A DNA stretch of 64,000 nt from Micromonospora sp045209745 (lineage in GTDB: Bacteria; Actinomycetota; Actinomycetes; Mycobacteriales; Micromonosporaceae), in assembly GCF_045209745.1 (NCBI RefSeq), contig NZ_CP109273.1:2108001-2172000 (forward strand). Reading direction: 5' to 3'. How positions within the stretch are numbered: the stretch's first letter is position 1; every line of letters begins with the position of its first letter. The translations under genes were made by a program, and so were the position numbers. The notes under the pieces are model-generated. The model worked only from the letters and a program-made list of their open reading frames with translations, did no database searches and was not told where the DNA came from. Of the stretch, positions 25,164-33,406 are shown piece by piece.

Positions 25164-26390
25164 GTGGGTGCCAATCTCTCCGCCGTGGTCGGCGTTGTAT
25201 CACTCGTCACCGCGCTGACCGCGGCCCTGCTGGCCGTGCTGCGGTTGCGTGCCCGCCGTGGCATCGCCACCGCCACCCAACGGGCCACCTACGAGGTGCT
25301 GCACACCGCCGGCCTGGCCGCCGAGCCGCTACGAGCTGGGCTGAGCGAGGTGGGCGCGGCGAAGGCCGTACGCCATCTGCGGGCCCTGGTGGGGGCGGCC
25401 GGGCTGGCGCTCACCGACGCCGACCGGGTGCTGGCCCTCGACGGGCGCGGCACGCACCACGGCGAGCAACTGCTCGCGGCGGCCCGGCGGACGGTGGACA
25501 CCGGGCGTTCGACGGTGCTCGGTGAGCAGGAGCTGCACTGCGACCGGGTCGACTGCCCGATCCGGGGGGCCGTGGTCGCCCCGTTGCAGGGGGCGGACGG
25601 CCGGGTGGTCGGCGCGCTGGTGGCGATCGCCGACAGCCCACCGGCCCCGGGGTTGGTGCAGGCCACCCTGGAGACCGCGCACTGGGCTGGCAACCAGCTC
25701 GCCCTGGCCGAGCTCGACTCGTCGCGGGAGCGGTTGGCCCGTGCCGAGATCCGGGCGTTGCGGGCGCAGATCAGCCCGCACTTCATCTACAACGCGCTGA
25801 CCGCCATCGGCTCGTTCGTGCGCACCGACCCGGAGCGGGCCCGGGAGCTGATCCTGGAGTTCGCCGAGTTCACCCGGTACTCGTTCCGGGCGCATGGGGA
25901 GTTCACCACCCTCGCCGAGGAGCTGCGGTCGATCGATCGCTACCTGACCATCGAGCGGGCCCGCTTCGGCGACCGGTTGCAGGTGCGCTTGCAGATCGCC
26001 CCGGAGGTGCTGCCGGTGACGCTGCCGTTCCTCTGCCTACAGCCGTTGGTGGAGAACGCGGTCCGCCACGGGTTGTCCCGCAAGCCGGGCACGGGCATGG
26101 TGAGCATCGAGGCCCGGGACGCGGGCGCCGAATGCCACATCACGGTGGAGGACGACGGGGTGGGTATGGATCCGACCACGCTGACCGCCGGCATCGCCGA
26201 GCTGGCCCGCGGCACCGGCGACCCGGGCGACGACACGGGCCAGCACGTCGGCTTCTCCAACGTCGACGAGCGGCTGCGGTCGGTCTTCGGGGACCGGTTC
26301 GGCCTGGTCGTGGAGACCGGGCTGGGCTCGGGCACCAGGGTGAGCCTGCGGGTGCCGAAGTTCCACCCGGGCGTACGGGCAGGATCGTGA
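25164..26390 (+). CDS. LytS-type sensor histidine kinase
   Basis: The 408-residue kinase has a single N-terminal membrane helix, a GAF-like domain (about residues 45-180) containing CDRVDCP, and a His_kinase domain with the phospho-acceptor His206 in AQISPHFIYNALTAIGSF. LQPLVENAVRHGL and the HATPase GVGFSN-type box (HVGFSNVDERL) follow. This is the LytS/YehU (BtsS) class that pairs with LytTR regulators. It starts at GTG 25164, 40 bases after the sugar transferase. The LytTR regulator follows after 31 bases. Confidence 0.9.
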   Translation: MGANLSAVVGVVSLVTALTAALLAVLRLRARRGIATATQRATYEVLHTAGLAAEPLRAGLSEVGAAKAVRHLRALVGAAGLALTDADRVLALDGRGTHHGEQLLAAARRTVDTGRSTVLGEQELHCDRVDCPIRGAVVAPLQGADGRVVGALVAIADSPPAPGLVQATLETAHWAGNQLALAELDSSRERLARAEIRALRAQISPHFIYNALTAIGSFVRTDPERARELILEFAEFTRYSFRAHGEFTTLAEELRSIDRYLTIERARFGDRLQVRLQIAPEVLPVTLPFLCLQPLVENAVRHGLSRKPGTGMVSIEARDAGAECHITVEDDGVGMDPTTLTAGIAELARGTGDPGDDTGQHVGFSNVDERLRSVFGDRFGLVVETGLGSGTRVSLRVPKFHPGVRAGS

Positions 26391-26421
26391 GCGAGCGCAG
26401 CGAACGAACCGGGGCAGAGCA

Positions 26422-27183
26422 GTGAACACGACCGGTTTTCTTCGGGTGCTGGCGGTGGACGACGAGCCGCCCGCGCTCGACGAGTTGGCGTACCACCTGC
26501 GGGCCGACCCTCGGGTGGCCCGGCTGCACACGGCCGGGGACGCGACCGAGGCGCTGCGACTGCTGCGCGACGGTGACGTGGACGTGGTCTTCCTCGACAT
26601 CCGGATGCCCGGCCTGGACGGGATGGAGCTGGCCCGGGTGCTGCGCCGCTTCGCCCGGCCGCCGGCGATCGTCTTCGTGACCGCGTACGACGACGGCGCG
26701 GTGGACGCCTTCGATCTGGGCGCCACCGACTACGTCCGCAAGCCGGTGCGCGCCGACCGGCTGGCCGAGTCGTTGCGCCGGGTGATCGGCTCGCGGGTGG
26801 TGCCGTCGCACCCGGCGGCGCTGGCCCGCGCGGAGGAGGACCCGACCATCCCCATCGAGTTGGCCGGCACCACCCGGATGCTGCCCCGCTCGGCGGTGCG
26901 GTGGGTGGAGGCGCAGGGGGATTACGCCCGGTTGCACACCGCGGAGGGGTCGCACCTGGTGCGGGTCTCACTGGCCACGCTGGCGGAACGCTGGGCCGAT
27001 GCCGGTTTTGTCCGGGTGCATCGGTCGTACCTGGTGCAGTTGAAGTTGATCGCAGAGCTGCGGCTGGTCAACTCCGGCTATGTGGTGGTGATCGACTCCA
27101 CCGAGCTGCCGGTGAGCCGGCGACACACCCGGGAGCTGAAGGACAAGCTGGTCAGGGCCGCGAAGCAGGACTGGAACCGGTGA
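26422..27183 (+). CDS. LytTR-type response regulator
   Basis: The 253-residue protein has a receiver domain (AVDDEPPALDEL, phospho-Asp59 in VFLDIRMPGLDGM, switch KP) and a C-terminal LytTR DNA-binding domain (VRWVEAQGDYARLHT, FVRVHRSYLVQL, ELPVSRRHTRELKDKL). In other bacteria such pairs (BtsS/BtsR, YpdA/YpdB) sense pyruvate and control carboxylate transporters. Two carboxylate-type symporters lie 6-12 kb downstream here. The 31-base spacer before GTG 26422 holds the interspersed motif GAGCGAGCGCAGCGAACGAA, seen in similar form elsewhere in such genomes. Confidence 0.9.
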   Translation: MNTTGFLRVLAVDDEPPALDELAYHLRADPRVARLHTAGDATEALRLLRDGDVDVVFLDIRMPGLDGMELARVLRRFARPPAIVFVTAYDDGAVDAFDLGATDYVRKPVRADRLAESLRRVIGSRVVPSHPAALARAEEDPTIPIELAGTTRMLPRSAVRWVEAQGDYARLHTAEGSHLVRVSLATLAERWADAGFVRVHRSYLVQLKLIAELRLVNSGYVVVIDSTELPVSRRHTRELKDKLVRAAKQDWNR

Positions 27184-27216
27184 CCCCGGCCCCAGCCCGG
27201 CCCGCCTCGGCGGTCG

Positions 27217-28083
27217 TCAGGCCTTGACCCGCCCCTCCAGGTAACGTGCGATGGCGGTCACCTGCTCCCGGGACAGCGGGGACTCCGGCTGCGCCGGCAC
27301 CGCCGACTCGTCGACCCCGACCATGTTCACGGCGCTCACCTCGAACACCCGGTTGTCCGGCAGTTGGACGCTCACCACGTGCTGCACGCTCTGCTGCCGC
27401 CGGCCGGTGTACGTCTCGGTCTTCGTCCGGGCACCGCTCGGCGTCGTCCCCTCCGTGCACTCGCGGCGGTACCGGTTGTCCTCCTGGATGTCCGGCGGCA
27501 GCGGGCACGGCCAGTGGAACCCCACCTCTACGCACTGCGGGCGGAACCGGTCGCCCTCCTGGGCGCATGGCCCGGTCCCGTCCGGGCCGCTGCGGTCCGG
27601 CGCGATCGACACACCCAGAGCGCCCTTGCGACCCTGGTAGCTCACCCCGGAAGTGCCGTTGACCAGGTCGGAGGTGCCGTTGTTGACGAACCTCGGCGGC
27701 TGTCCGTCCGGCTTGCGAGGCTCGCCGAGGTATTCCGGCATCCAGGTCCACTTCGCGCCGGGCGCCACCTCCCGGAGCGCCCGGTCCAGCTCCTGGCTGA
27801 GGCGCTTGCCGGTGGCGTCGGCCGTCTCCTCAGTGTCGAAGACCAGGCGGAACCGGGTGTCCGCGGTGGGCGAGGAGGCAACGGCCTGCGGCGCGGCACC
27901 GGGCTCCCGATCACCTACGGCGGCGTTGACACCGCCGGCCAGCGCCAGGGCCAGCACGGCGGCCAACGAGCCGCCGAGCCGCCGGCCGGCCCTGGCCCGC
28001 CGTTCCCGCCGGACGATGCCCCTGGCATCGACCCGGGGCGGCGGGGGTGTACCGATCAACTCGTCGAACAGTTGGTGACTCAT
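27217..28083 (-). CDS. Membrane-anchored protein cotranscribed with a SigE-type sigma factor
   Basis: ATG 28083 follows GGAAGG and lies 15 bases after the sigma factor stop. The ~288-residue product has a short cytoplasmic segment (MSHQLFDELIGTPPPPRVDA), a basic RRERRARAGRR and one membrane helix (about 36-56). A large extracellular domain with four cysteines (C-AQEGDRF, QCVEV, WPCPLPPD, RECTEG) follows. The arrangement fits a putative anti-sigma or signal-input protein, although the cytoplasmic part is short and has no zinc-finger HxxxCxxC. It is more like the poorly characterised CU044-type proteins that accompany SigE-like factors. Confidence 0.7.
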   Translation of the reverse strand: MSHQLFDELIGTPPPPRVDARGIVRRERRARAGRRLGGSLAAVLALALAGGVNAAVGDREPGAAPQAVASSPTADTRFRLVFDTEETADATGKRLSQELDRALREVAPGAKWTWMPEYLGEPRKPDGQPPRFVNNGTSDLVNGTSGVSYQGRKGALGVSIAPDRSGPDGTGPCAQEGDRFRPQCVEVGFHWPCPLPPDIQEDNRYRRECTEGTTPSGARTKTETYTGRRQQSVQHVVSVQLPDNRVFEVSAVNMVGVDESAVPAQPESPLSREQVTAIARYLEGRVKA

Positions 28084-28098
28084 CTGGTGCCTTCCCAC

Positions 28099-28590
28099 TC
28101 AGTGCTGTCCGTTGACGGCGGTGCGCAGGTTCGCCAGCCCCCGTGCGGACTGGCTCTTGACGGTGCCGGCGGAGATACCGAGCATCCGGGCGGTCTCCTC
28201 GACCGAGTAGTCGAGGTAGAAGCGCAGGACGAGCACCGCCCGTTGCTTCGGGGCGAGCGAGCGCAGCAACGCGGCGAGCCCGTCGCGATCGGTCACCGTC
28301 TCCGGCACGACGCCCGCCACGTCCGGCACCTCCGCCCACGACTGTTCCCGCTTGCTCCAGGGCCGGCGCCGCTCGTCGAGCCAGGAGCGGGTCAGGACCC
28401 GCTGCGCGTACGCGTCGCGGTTCTCCGCCCGCCGCACCATGCGCCAGCTCCGGTAGAGCCTCGTCACCGTGACCGAGACGACGTCGTCGGCCGCGTGCCA
28501 GTCCTGACAGAGCAGGAATGCGCTCCGTCGCCAGCGGTCCAGCCGGTCGGCGACGAAGTCGTGGAAGTCGTCCTCGTCGGCCCGCCTCAC
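28099..28590 (-). CDS. ECF RNA polymerase sigma factor, SigE family
   Basis: The 163-residue protein has region 2 (FHDFVADRLDRWRRSAFLLC, DWHAADDVVSVTVTRLY) and region 4 (LAALLRSLAPKQRAVLVLRF, DYSVEETARMLGISAGTVKS). This compact layout is the actinobacterial SigE-type ECF factor. GTG 28590 has GAGGGAAG upstream. The membrane protein gene follows immediately and probably controls its activity. The transcription start and its own autoregulated promoter would lie in the 135-base divergent gap to the DUF5701 gene. Confidence 0.88.
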   Translation of the reverse strand: MRRADEDDFHDFVADRLDRWRRSAFLLCQDWHAADDVVSVTVTRLYRSWRMVRRAENRDAYAQRVLTRSWLDERRRPWSKREQSWAEVPDVAGVVPETVTDRDGLAALLRSLAPKQRAVLVLRFYLDYSVEETARMLGISAGTVKSQSARGLANLRTAVNGQH

Positions 28591-28683
28591 TGCGGTCTTC
28601 CCTCTTTGCTGACCATCACGGTCGTACGACGGAGCAGTTGTCCACGAGGGTTGCATCGTCGCGGCGGGAATATCCCCACCCTG

Positions 28684-28699
28684 CCGTACGTCGTACGGT
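28684..28699. promoter_or_regulatory. Dyad operator overlapping a -10 box
   Basis: CCGTACG-T-CGTACGG is a perfect 7-bp inverted repeat with a single central base. TACGGT at 28694-28699 is a good -10 for the DUF5701 gene, so a bound regulator would block it. The same gap contains the upstream region of the divergent sigma factor gene. Confidence 0.45.
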
Positions 28700-28725
28700 A
28701 TCGGACCGACGAATGGAGCCCGCCC

Positions 28726-29376
28726 GTGTTCAACGCCGCCACCGAATTCGACCGCCAGCTCGACGGCCTGGTGGAGCTGGGATACCCGGCGCTCGCCGGC
28801 CTGACCGAGGACGCCTTCCGTGATGTGGTCGCCCCGCTCCGCCCGGCGGCGATCGCGGGCGCGGCCGGGCTGCCCGCCCCCACCGACGCCCGGGTGCCGT
28901 TCCTGCTGGTCATCACCCGCGACCTGATCGGAGTGCTGGAACGGCTGGAGGTCACCACCCTGGCCGGCAAGCGCAAGACCGGCTTCCTGGATCGGAACTA
29001 CGCCGAGGACGACCTGCCCCGCTTCGACCCGATCAAGGAGTTGGGGGTCCCGGCCGGGCCGGCGTACCTGCTCTTCGACGTCGACCGGGGCGAGGAGTTC
29101 CGCAACCTGGCGCCAGCCTCGGCGATGGAAGGAATCACCGCTCAGGGTCGGCTGCCACTCACCATCGACGAGGGTCTCGCCTTCATCACGCTGCACCCGG
29201 CCGCGCTGGCGAGCAACCGGTGCTTCTCGCTCGTCGGTTCCCGCTGCGGCGACAAGCGGGTGCCGGCGCTCTGGATCAGCCAGGGCGCACCGAAGCTGGG
29301 CTGGTGCTGGTACGGCAACCCGCACACCTGGCTCGGCTCCGCCTCGGCCCGGCCGGAGCGCGTCGGCCTCGAGTGA
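28726..29376 (+). CDS. DUF5701 family protein
   Basis: GTG 28726 with GGAG 7 nt upstream gives 216 residues. The sequence has the family's conserved blocks: PFLLVITRDLI, GKRKTGFLDRNY, YLLFDVDRGEEFRN, LTIDEGLAFITLHPAAL, RVPALWISQGAPKLGWCWYGNPHTWLG. No signal peptide, membrane segment or catalytic motif is obvious. It is typical of actinobacteria and without a known function. It is divergent from the sigma factor operon. Confidence 0.8.
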   Translation: MFNAATEFDRQLDGLVELGYPALAGLTEDAFRDVVAPLRPAAIAGAAGLPAPTDARVPFLLVITRDLIGVLERLEVTTLAGKRKTGFLDRNYAEDDLPRFDPIKELGVPAGPAYLLFDVDRGEEFRNLAPASAMEGITAQGRLPLTIDEGLAFITLHPAALASNRCFSLVGSRCGDKRVPALWISQGAPKLGWCWYGNPHTWLGSASARPERVGLE

Positions 29377-29420
29377 CCGCCGGACGGGTCATGTCCTCGG
29401 CCGACCGACATGGCCCCGAG

Positions 29421-29460
29421 TTATCCACAGGCGTGAGCCGTTCTCCACAGGTTATTCACA
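29421..29460 (+). other. Cluster of three DnaA-box-like 9-mers
   Basis: TTATCCACA (29421-29429) and TTATTCACA (29452-29460) both match the TTATNCACA consensus, and TTCTCCACA (29441-29449) has one mismatch. All three are on the same strand within 40 bases. They lie 32-71 bases upstream of the TACAGT -10 of the response-regulator operon. No dnaA, dnaN or AT-rich unwinding region is nearby, so this is not oriC. A DnaA-titration or DnaA-regulated promoter role is inferred. Confidence 0.6.
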
Positions 29461-29505
29461 ACGCAACCCACTGATCTCCACGGCGGCTCCCTACAGTCGG
29501 GACCC

Positions 29506-30186
29506 ATGAAGGAACGCCGGGTACTGGTGGTCGAGGACGAACGGACCATCGCCGAGTCCATCGCCGCCCGATTGCGGGCCGAGGGTTTCACGGTGGAGGT
29601 CGCGGCGGACGGTCCCAGCGCGGTCGCGCAGTTCCACGCCGGGCAGCCCGATCTCGTCGTCCTCGACGTGATGCTGCCCGGCTTCGACGGCCTGGAGGTG
29701 TGCCGCCGGATCCAGGCCGAGCGGCCGGTGCCGGTGCTGATGCTCACCGCCCGCGACGACGAGACCGACCTGCTGGTGGGGCTCGCGGTCGGCGCGGACG
29801 ACTATCTCACCAAGCCGTTCTCCATGCGGGAACTGACCGCCCGGGTGCACGTCCTGTTACGTCGGGTGGAGCGGGCCGCCGCCACTCCCGGGCCGCCCGC
29901 CATCCGCCTCGGCGACATCGAGATCAACGAGGCTGAGCGACGGGTCCGCCGGGCCGGCGCGGACGTGCACCTCACCCCGACCGAGTTCGACCTGCTGGTC
30001 CACCTCGCGGGGCGGCCCCGCACGGTGCTCCCCCGGGAACGGCTGCTCGCCGATGTCTGGGGATGGGGCGACGGGAGCGGCACCCGCACGGTGGACAGCC
30101 ACATCAAGGCTCTCCGCCGCAAGCTGGGCGCCGACCTGATCCGGACCGTCCACGGCGTCGGGTACGCCTTGGAGGTACCCGCGTGA
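29506..30186 (+). CDS. OmpR-type response regulator
   Basis: The 226-residue regulator has VVEDER, phospho-Asp54 in VVLDVMLPGFDGL, YLTKPFSMRELTARV and an OmpR winged helix (FDLLVHLAGRPRTVLPRERL, TVDSHIKALRRKLG). ATG 29506 has TACAGT 8 nt upstream, so the transcript is probably leaderless. It heads an operon with the histidine kinase and a DUF4153-type membrane protein, all with overlapping start/stop codons. DnaA-box-like sites lie just upstream of the promoter. Confidence 0.92.
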   Translation: MKERRVLVVEDERTIAESIAARLRAEGFTVEVAADGPSAVAQFHAGQPDLVVLDVMLPGFDGLEVCRRIQAERPVPVLMLTARDDETDLLVGLAVGADDYLTKPFSMRELTARVHVLLRRVERAAATPGPPAIRLGDIEINEAERRVRRAGADVHLTPTEFDLLVHLAGRPRTVLPRERLLADVWGWGDGSGTRTVDSHIKALRRKLGADLIRTVHGVGYALEVPA

Positions 30187-31256
30187 CCGGCCGTCTGCTG
30201 GACTGGCTGAATCGGGTGCTACCCCGTCCGCTGGACCCGGTCCGCTCGATCAAGATGAAGCTCGGCGTTCTGCTGGTCGCCTCCTGGGCCGTGGCCATCG
30301 GCTACTTCTGGTACGGCATCGGTTGGCTCCCACCGGGCACGTCGATCACGGCCGTCTGCATCGCGCTGGTCACCTCGCAGGTGCTCGCCCACGGGATGAC
30401 CTCGCCGTTGCGGGAGATGACGGCGGCCGCGGGCGCGATGGCCCGGGGCGACTACACGCGTCGGGTCCGCGCCACCTCCCGCGACGAGGTTGGCGAGCTG
30501 GCCCAGGCGTTCAACAAGATGGCCGAGGATCTGCACGCCTCCGACCAGCGCCGACGCGAGCTGATCGCCAACGTCTCGCACGAGCTGCGTACGCCGATCA
30601 CCGCGTTGCAGGGCGTGCTGGAGAACATGGTGGACGGGGTGGCCGACCCCGAACCCGCGGCGCTGCGCTCGGCGTTGGCCCAGACCGAACGGCTCGGGCA
30701 CCTCGTCGCCGACCTGCTCGACCTGTCCCGCCTCGACGCCGGGGTGGTGCCGCTGCGGCGGGTCCGCATGGACGTGGGGGACTTCCTCGACGAGGCGGTG
30801 GAGCACGCCACCGCCAGCGCTTCCGGCGCCGGCCTGGACGTGCACTTCCAGCTCCGCGACCTGCCGGCACCGCTGACGGTCCACGCGGACCCGTGGCGGC
30901 TGCACCAGGTTTTCGCGAACCTGCTCGACAACGCGGCGCGACACAGCCCACCCGGCGGCACCGTGCGGGTGAGCGCTGAGGAACACGGCGACCAGCTCCG
31001 CTTCGAGGTGAGCGACGAAGGCCAGGGCATTTCACCGGCCGAGCGTTCCCGGGTGTTCGAGCGTTTCACCCGCGGCGACCGGGCGGCCGGCGGCGGAACC
31101 GGGCTCGGCCTGGCCATCGCCCGGTGGGTCGTCGAACTGCACGGCGGTCAGATCGGTGTCCTCGATCCCGCCGGACCACACCGGGGTGATCGGCCCGGCT
31201 GCCGCATCCAGGTCACCATCCCGTGCGACAGGCCATACCGAGAAGAGGCCGCATGA
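30183..31256 (+). CDS. Membrane histidine kinase, partner of the preceding regulator
   Basis: The 357-residue kinase has two closely spaced membrane helices (about 25-45 and 52-72) with almost no extracellular domain. A HAMP domain, the H box NVSHELRTPITALQG with His133, FANLLDNAARHSP, VSDEGQGISPAERS and GGTGLGLAIARWVVEL follow. The tiny loop suggests sensing within or at the membrane rather than by an external domain. GTG 30183 overlaps the regulator stop by 4 bases. Confidence 0.92.
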   Translation: MTGRLLDWLNRVLPRPLDPVRSIKMKLGVLLVASWAVAIGYFWYGIGWLPPGTSITAVCIALVTSQVLAHGMTSPLREMTAAAGAMARGDYTRRVRATSRDEVGELAQAFNKMAEDLHASDQRRRELIANVSHELRTPITALQGVLENMVDGVADPEPAALRSALAQTERLGHLVADLLDLSRLDAGVVPLRRVRMDVGDFLDEAVEHATASASGAGLDVHFQLRDLPAPLTVHADPWRLHQVFANLLDNAARHSPPGGTVRVSAEEHGDQLRFEVSDEGQGISPAERSRVFERFTRGDRAAGGGTGLGLAIARWVVELHGGQIGVLDPAGPHRGDRPGCRIQVTIPCDRPYREEAA

Positions 31257-32947
31257 CCAGCCCTGGCAGTACCCCACTTCCGGCAACCGGGCCGCCGCCG
31301 GGCTCCCCAACCGTCAGGCCCGGCTCGGCCGCACCGCCGACGGCCGGTCGGCCCCAAGCCTCTCCGGCCGCACCGGCCCTGCCCCGACCACCGTCGATGA
31401 TCGCGCGGCGCTGGCCTGGACCGTCCGGCACCGCCCGTCCGATGGTGCTGGCGGCGCTGACGACGGCGGCAGTCGTCGGGGCCTCGGCGCTCACGATGGT
31501 TCGTCCGGGCCTCGGCTGGCTGGTGGCCGCGCTGGCCGGCACCGCCGCCCTCGTCACCGCCGGAGTCATCCGGTCCGGGACGTCCTCCCCGGTTGCGGAC
31601 CTCACCAAGCCGGCCGCACCCGGCGCCACAACCGGCGCCGCATCCGCCCGTCCCGGTGCCACGGGGGCACCGGGGCGGGTGGCGCAGGCCGCCTGGGCCG
31701 CCGCGACGGTCGCGTTGGTCGCCGTCGGCACGGTCCGGGCCGCCGGCTGGCTCTTCGTCCTCTGCCTGCTCGCGGCGGCGGTGACCGGGACACTCGCGGT
31801 GACCGGCGGGCGAAGCCCGCTCGGGATGCTCGTCGCCGCGACGCTGCCGCCGGCCGCGACGGTACGGGCGCTCCCGTGGGCGGTACGCGGAGTGCGCAAC
31901 ACCCGTCCGGCGGGGTCGGGGATCGGGTTCGGACGCATCCTGACCAGCCTGGCGATGTCCGCCGTCCTGCTGACGCTGTTCGGGCTGCTCTTCTCCTCCG
32001 CCGACGCGGTCTTCGCCGACCTGGTCAGCGGTCTGCTGCCCGACATCTCGCCGGCCGGTGTGATCGGCTGGTTGATGCGTCTGCTCCTGATCGGCGGTGG
32101 TCTGCTCGGGGGCGCGTACCTGGTCAGCCGCCCACCCGACCTGGAGGGCCTGCGGCCGGCACCGGCGCGGCCAGCTCACCGACTGGAATGGACCCTCCCG
32201 CTGGTGTTGCTCGACGCCCTGTTCTCCGTGTTCGTGCTGGTCCAGCTGACGGTGTTGTTCGGCGGCGCGGGGCACGTGCTGCGCACGGCCGGGCTCACCT
32301 ACGCCCAGTACGCCCGCGGCGGGTTCTGGCAACTGCTCGCCGTCACCGCGCTCACCCTGCTGGTGATCGCGGTCGCCGCCCGCCGGGCGCCGAAGGCCAC
32401 CCGGGCGGACCGGTTGCTGGTCCGCGTGCTGCTCGGCACGCTCACCGCGCTCAGTCTGGTGATCGTCGCCTCGGCGCTCTACCGGATGCAGGTCTACGCC
32501 GACGCGTACGGCGCGACCCGACTGCGGCTCGTCGTGTCGACCGTCGAGCTCTGGCTCGGGCTGCTCTTCGTCCTGGTCGGGGTGGCCGTGGTGCGGCTGC
32601 GGGCCGACTGGCTCCCCCGGTTGGTGGTCGGCACAGCGGTGCTGGCGCTGCTCGGGTTGGCCCTGGGCAACCCGGATCGCTTGATCGCCGATCGGAACGT
32701 CGACCGGTACCTGGAGACCGGCCGCTTGGACGTCAGCTACCTGTCCGGCCTGTCGGCCGACGCCGTACCGGCCCTGGGTCGGCTACCCGAGCCGATGCGC
32801 TCCTGCGCGCTGGGGGAGATCGCCGCCGAGCTGCCCCGGGACGGCTTCTGGGCGACGAACCTCGGCAGGGAGCGGGCCCGACGGGCGCTCGACACGATCC
32901 CGGTTAGCGGCAGCATCACGGACTGTCCCGGTCTGCGGCGCTGGTGA
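31253..32947 (+). CDS. DUF4153/DUF4173-like polytopic membrane protein
   Basis: The 564-residue protein has a proline-rich cytoplasmic N-terminus (~50 residues), roughly ten to twelve hydrophobic helices, and a C-terminal soluble tail with DVSYLSGLSADAVPALGRL, which is the end signature of DUF4153/DUF4173 proteins. ATG 31253 overlaps the kinase stop (ATGA), so it is translationally coupled to the two-component pair. In many actinobacteria this trio is conserved. Its activity is unknown; it could be the sensory input to the loop-poor kinase or its main output. Confidence 0.75.
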   Translation: MTSPGSTPLPATGPPPGSPTVRPGSAAPPTAGRPQASPAAPALPRPPSMIARRWPGPSGTARPMVLAALTTAAVVGASALTMVRPGLGWLVAALAGTAALVTAGVIRSGTSSPVADLTKPAAPGATTGAASARPGATGAPGRVAQAAWAAATVALVAVGTVRAAGWLFVLCLLAAAVTGTLAVTGGRSPLGMLVAATLPPAATVRALPWAVRGVRNTRPAGSGIGFGRILTSLAMSAVLLTLFGLLFSSADAVFADLVSGLLPDISPAGVIGWLMRLLLIGGGLLGGAYLVSRPPDLEGLRPAPARPAHRLEWTLPLVLLDALFSVFVLVQLTVLFGGAGHVLRTAGLTYAQYARGGFWQLLAVTALTLLVIAVAARRAPKATRADRLLVRVLLGTLTALSLVIVASALYRMQVYADAYGATRLRLVVSTVELWLGLLFVLVGVAVVRLRADWLPRLVVGTAVLALLGLALGNPDRLIADRNVDRYLETGRLDVSYLSGLSADAVPALGRLPEPMRSCALGEIAAELPRDGFWATNLGRERARRALDTIPVSGSITDCPGLRRW

Positions 32948-32957
32948 GCGCGAACGC

Positions 32958-32985
32958 TTGACAATCGCGTACGGCGGGCGAGACT
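32958..32985 (+). promoter_or_regulatory. Promoter of the small-protein/SSS-transporter operon
   Basis: TTGACA (32958-32963) is a consensus -35, followed after 16 bases by GAGACT (32980-32985). The start codon GTG 32992 is 6 nt after the -10, so the transcript is predicted to be leaderless. Confidence 0.6.
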
Positions 32986-32991
32986 GCCGGG

Positions 32992-33405
32992 GTGGCCAAG
33001 CAAATCCCTGACGTGGGGTCGGGCGGTGCGATACCGCCGCCCCAGCGGACCCGGATCGTGCTGGCCGACATCACCCGGCAGGACACCCGCGCCGAGCGGA
33101 CCCGCGCCGAGTTGGCCCAGCAGACCCAGGTCGGCGAGGCGCTGGTCCGTGGCCTGGTCCGGGCCCAACTCGCGCTGGCGCTGCGACTCTCCCTGGTGGT
33201 GGCCATCGGGTTGGGCGGGCTGCCCTGGCTGTTCGCCATCGCACCCTCGCTCGGCCGGACCACCGTCGCCGGCGTCAACCTGCCGTGGCTGCTGCTCGGT
33301 GTGGCCTCCTTCCCGTTCCTGATCGGGGTGGGCTGGGCGTACGTGCGGCTGGCCGAGCGCAACGAACAGGATTTCACCGACCTGGTGCAGCGGCCGGAGC
33401 ACTGA
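32992..33405 (+). CDS. Small two-helix membrane protein preceding an SSS transporter
   Basis: The 137-residue protein has a charged N-terminal helix (ADITRQDTRAERTRAELAQQ) and two membrane helices (LRLSLVVAIGLGGLPWLFAI and LPWLLLGVASFPFLIGVGWAY), ending with RLAERNEQDFTDLV. It resembles DUF485-type partners of acetate permeases but is longer at the N-terminus. The transporter starts one base after its stop. The role is probably in assembly or regulation of the symporter; this rests on gene order. Confidence 0.75.
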   Translation: MAKQIPDVGSGGAIPPPQRTRIVLADITRQDTRAERTRAELAQQTQVGEALVRGLVRAQLALALRLSLVVAIGLGGLPWLFAIAPSLGRTTVAGVNLPWLLLGVASFPFLIGVGWAYVRLAERNEQDFTDLVQRPEH

Positions 33406-33406
33406 G

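Noticed and set aside
29421..29460. Origin of replication
   Set aside because: Only three boxes are present, with no dnaA, dnaN, rpmH or AT-rich region; oriC in actinomycetes has many boxes between dnaA and dnaN.
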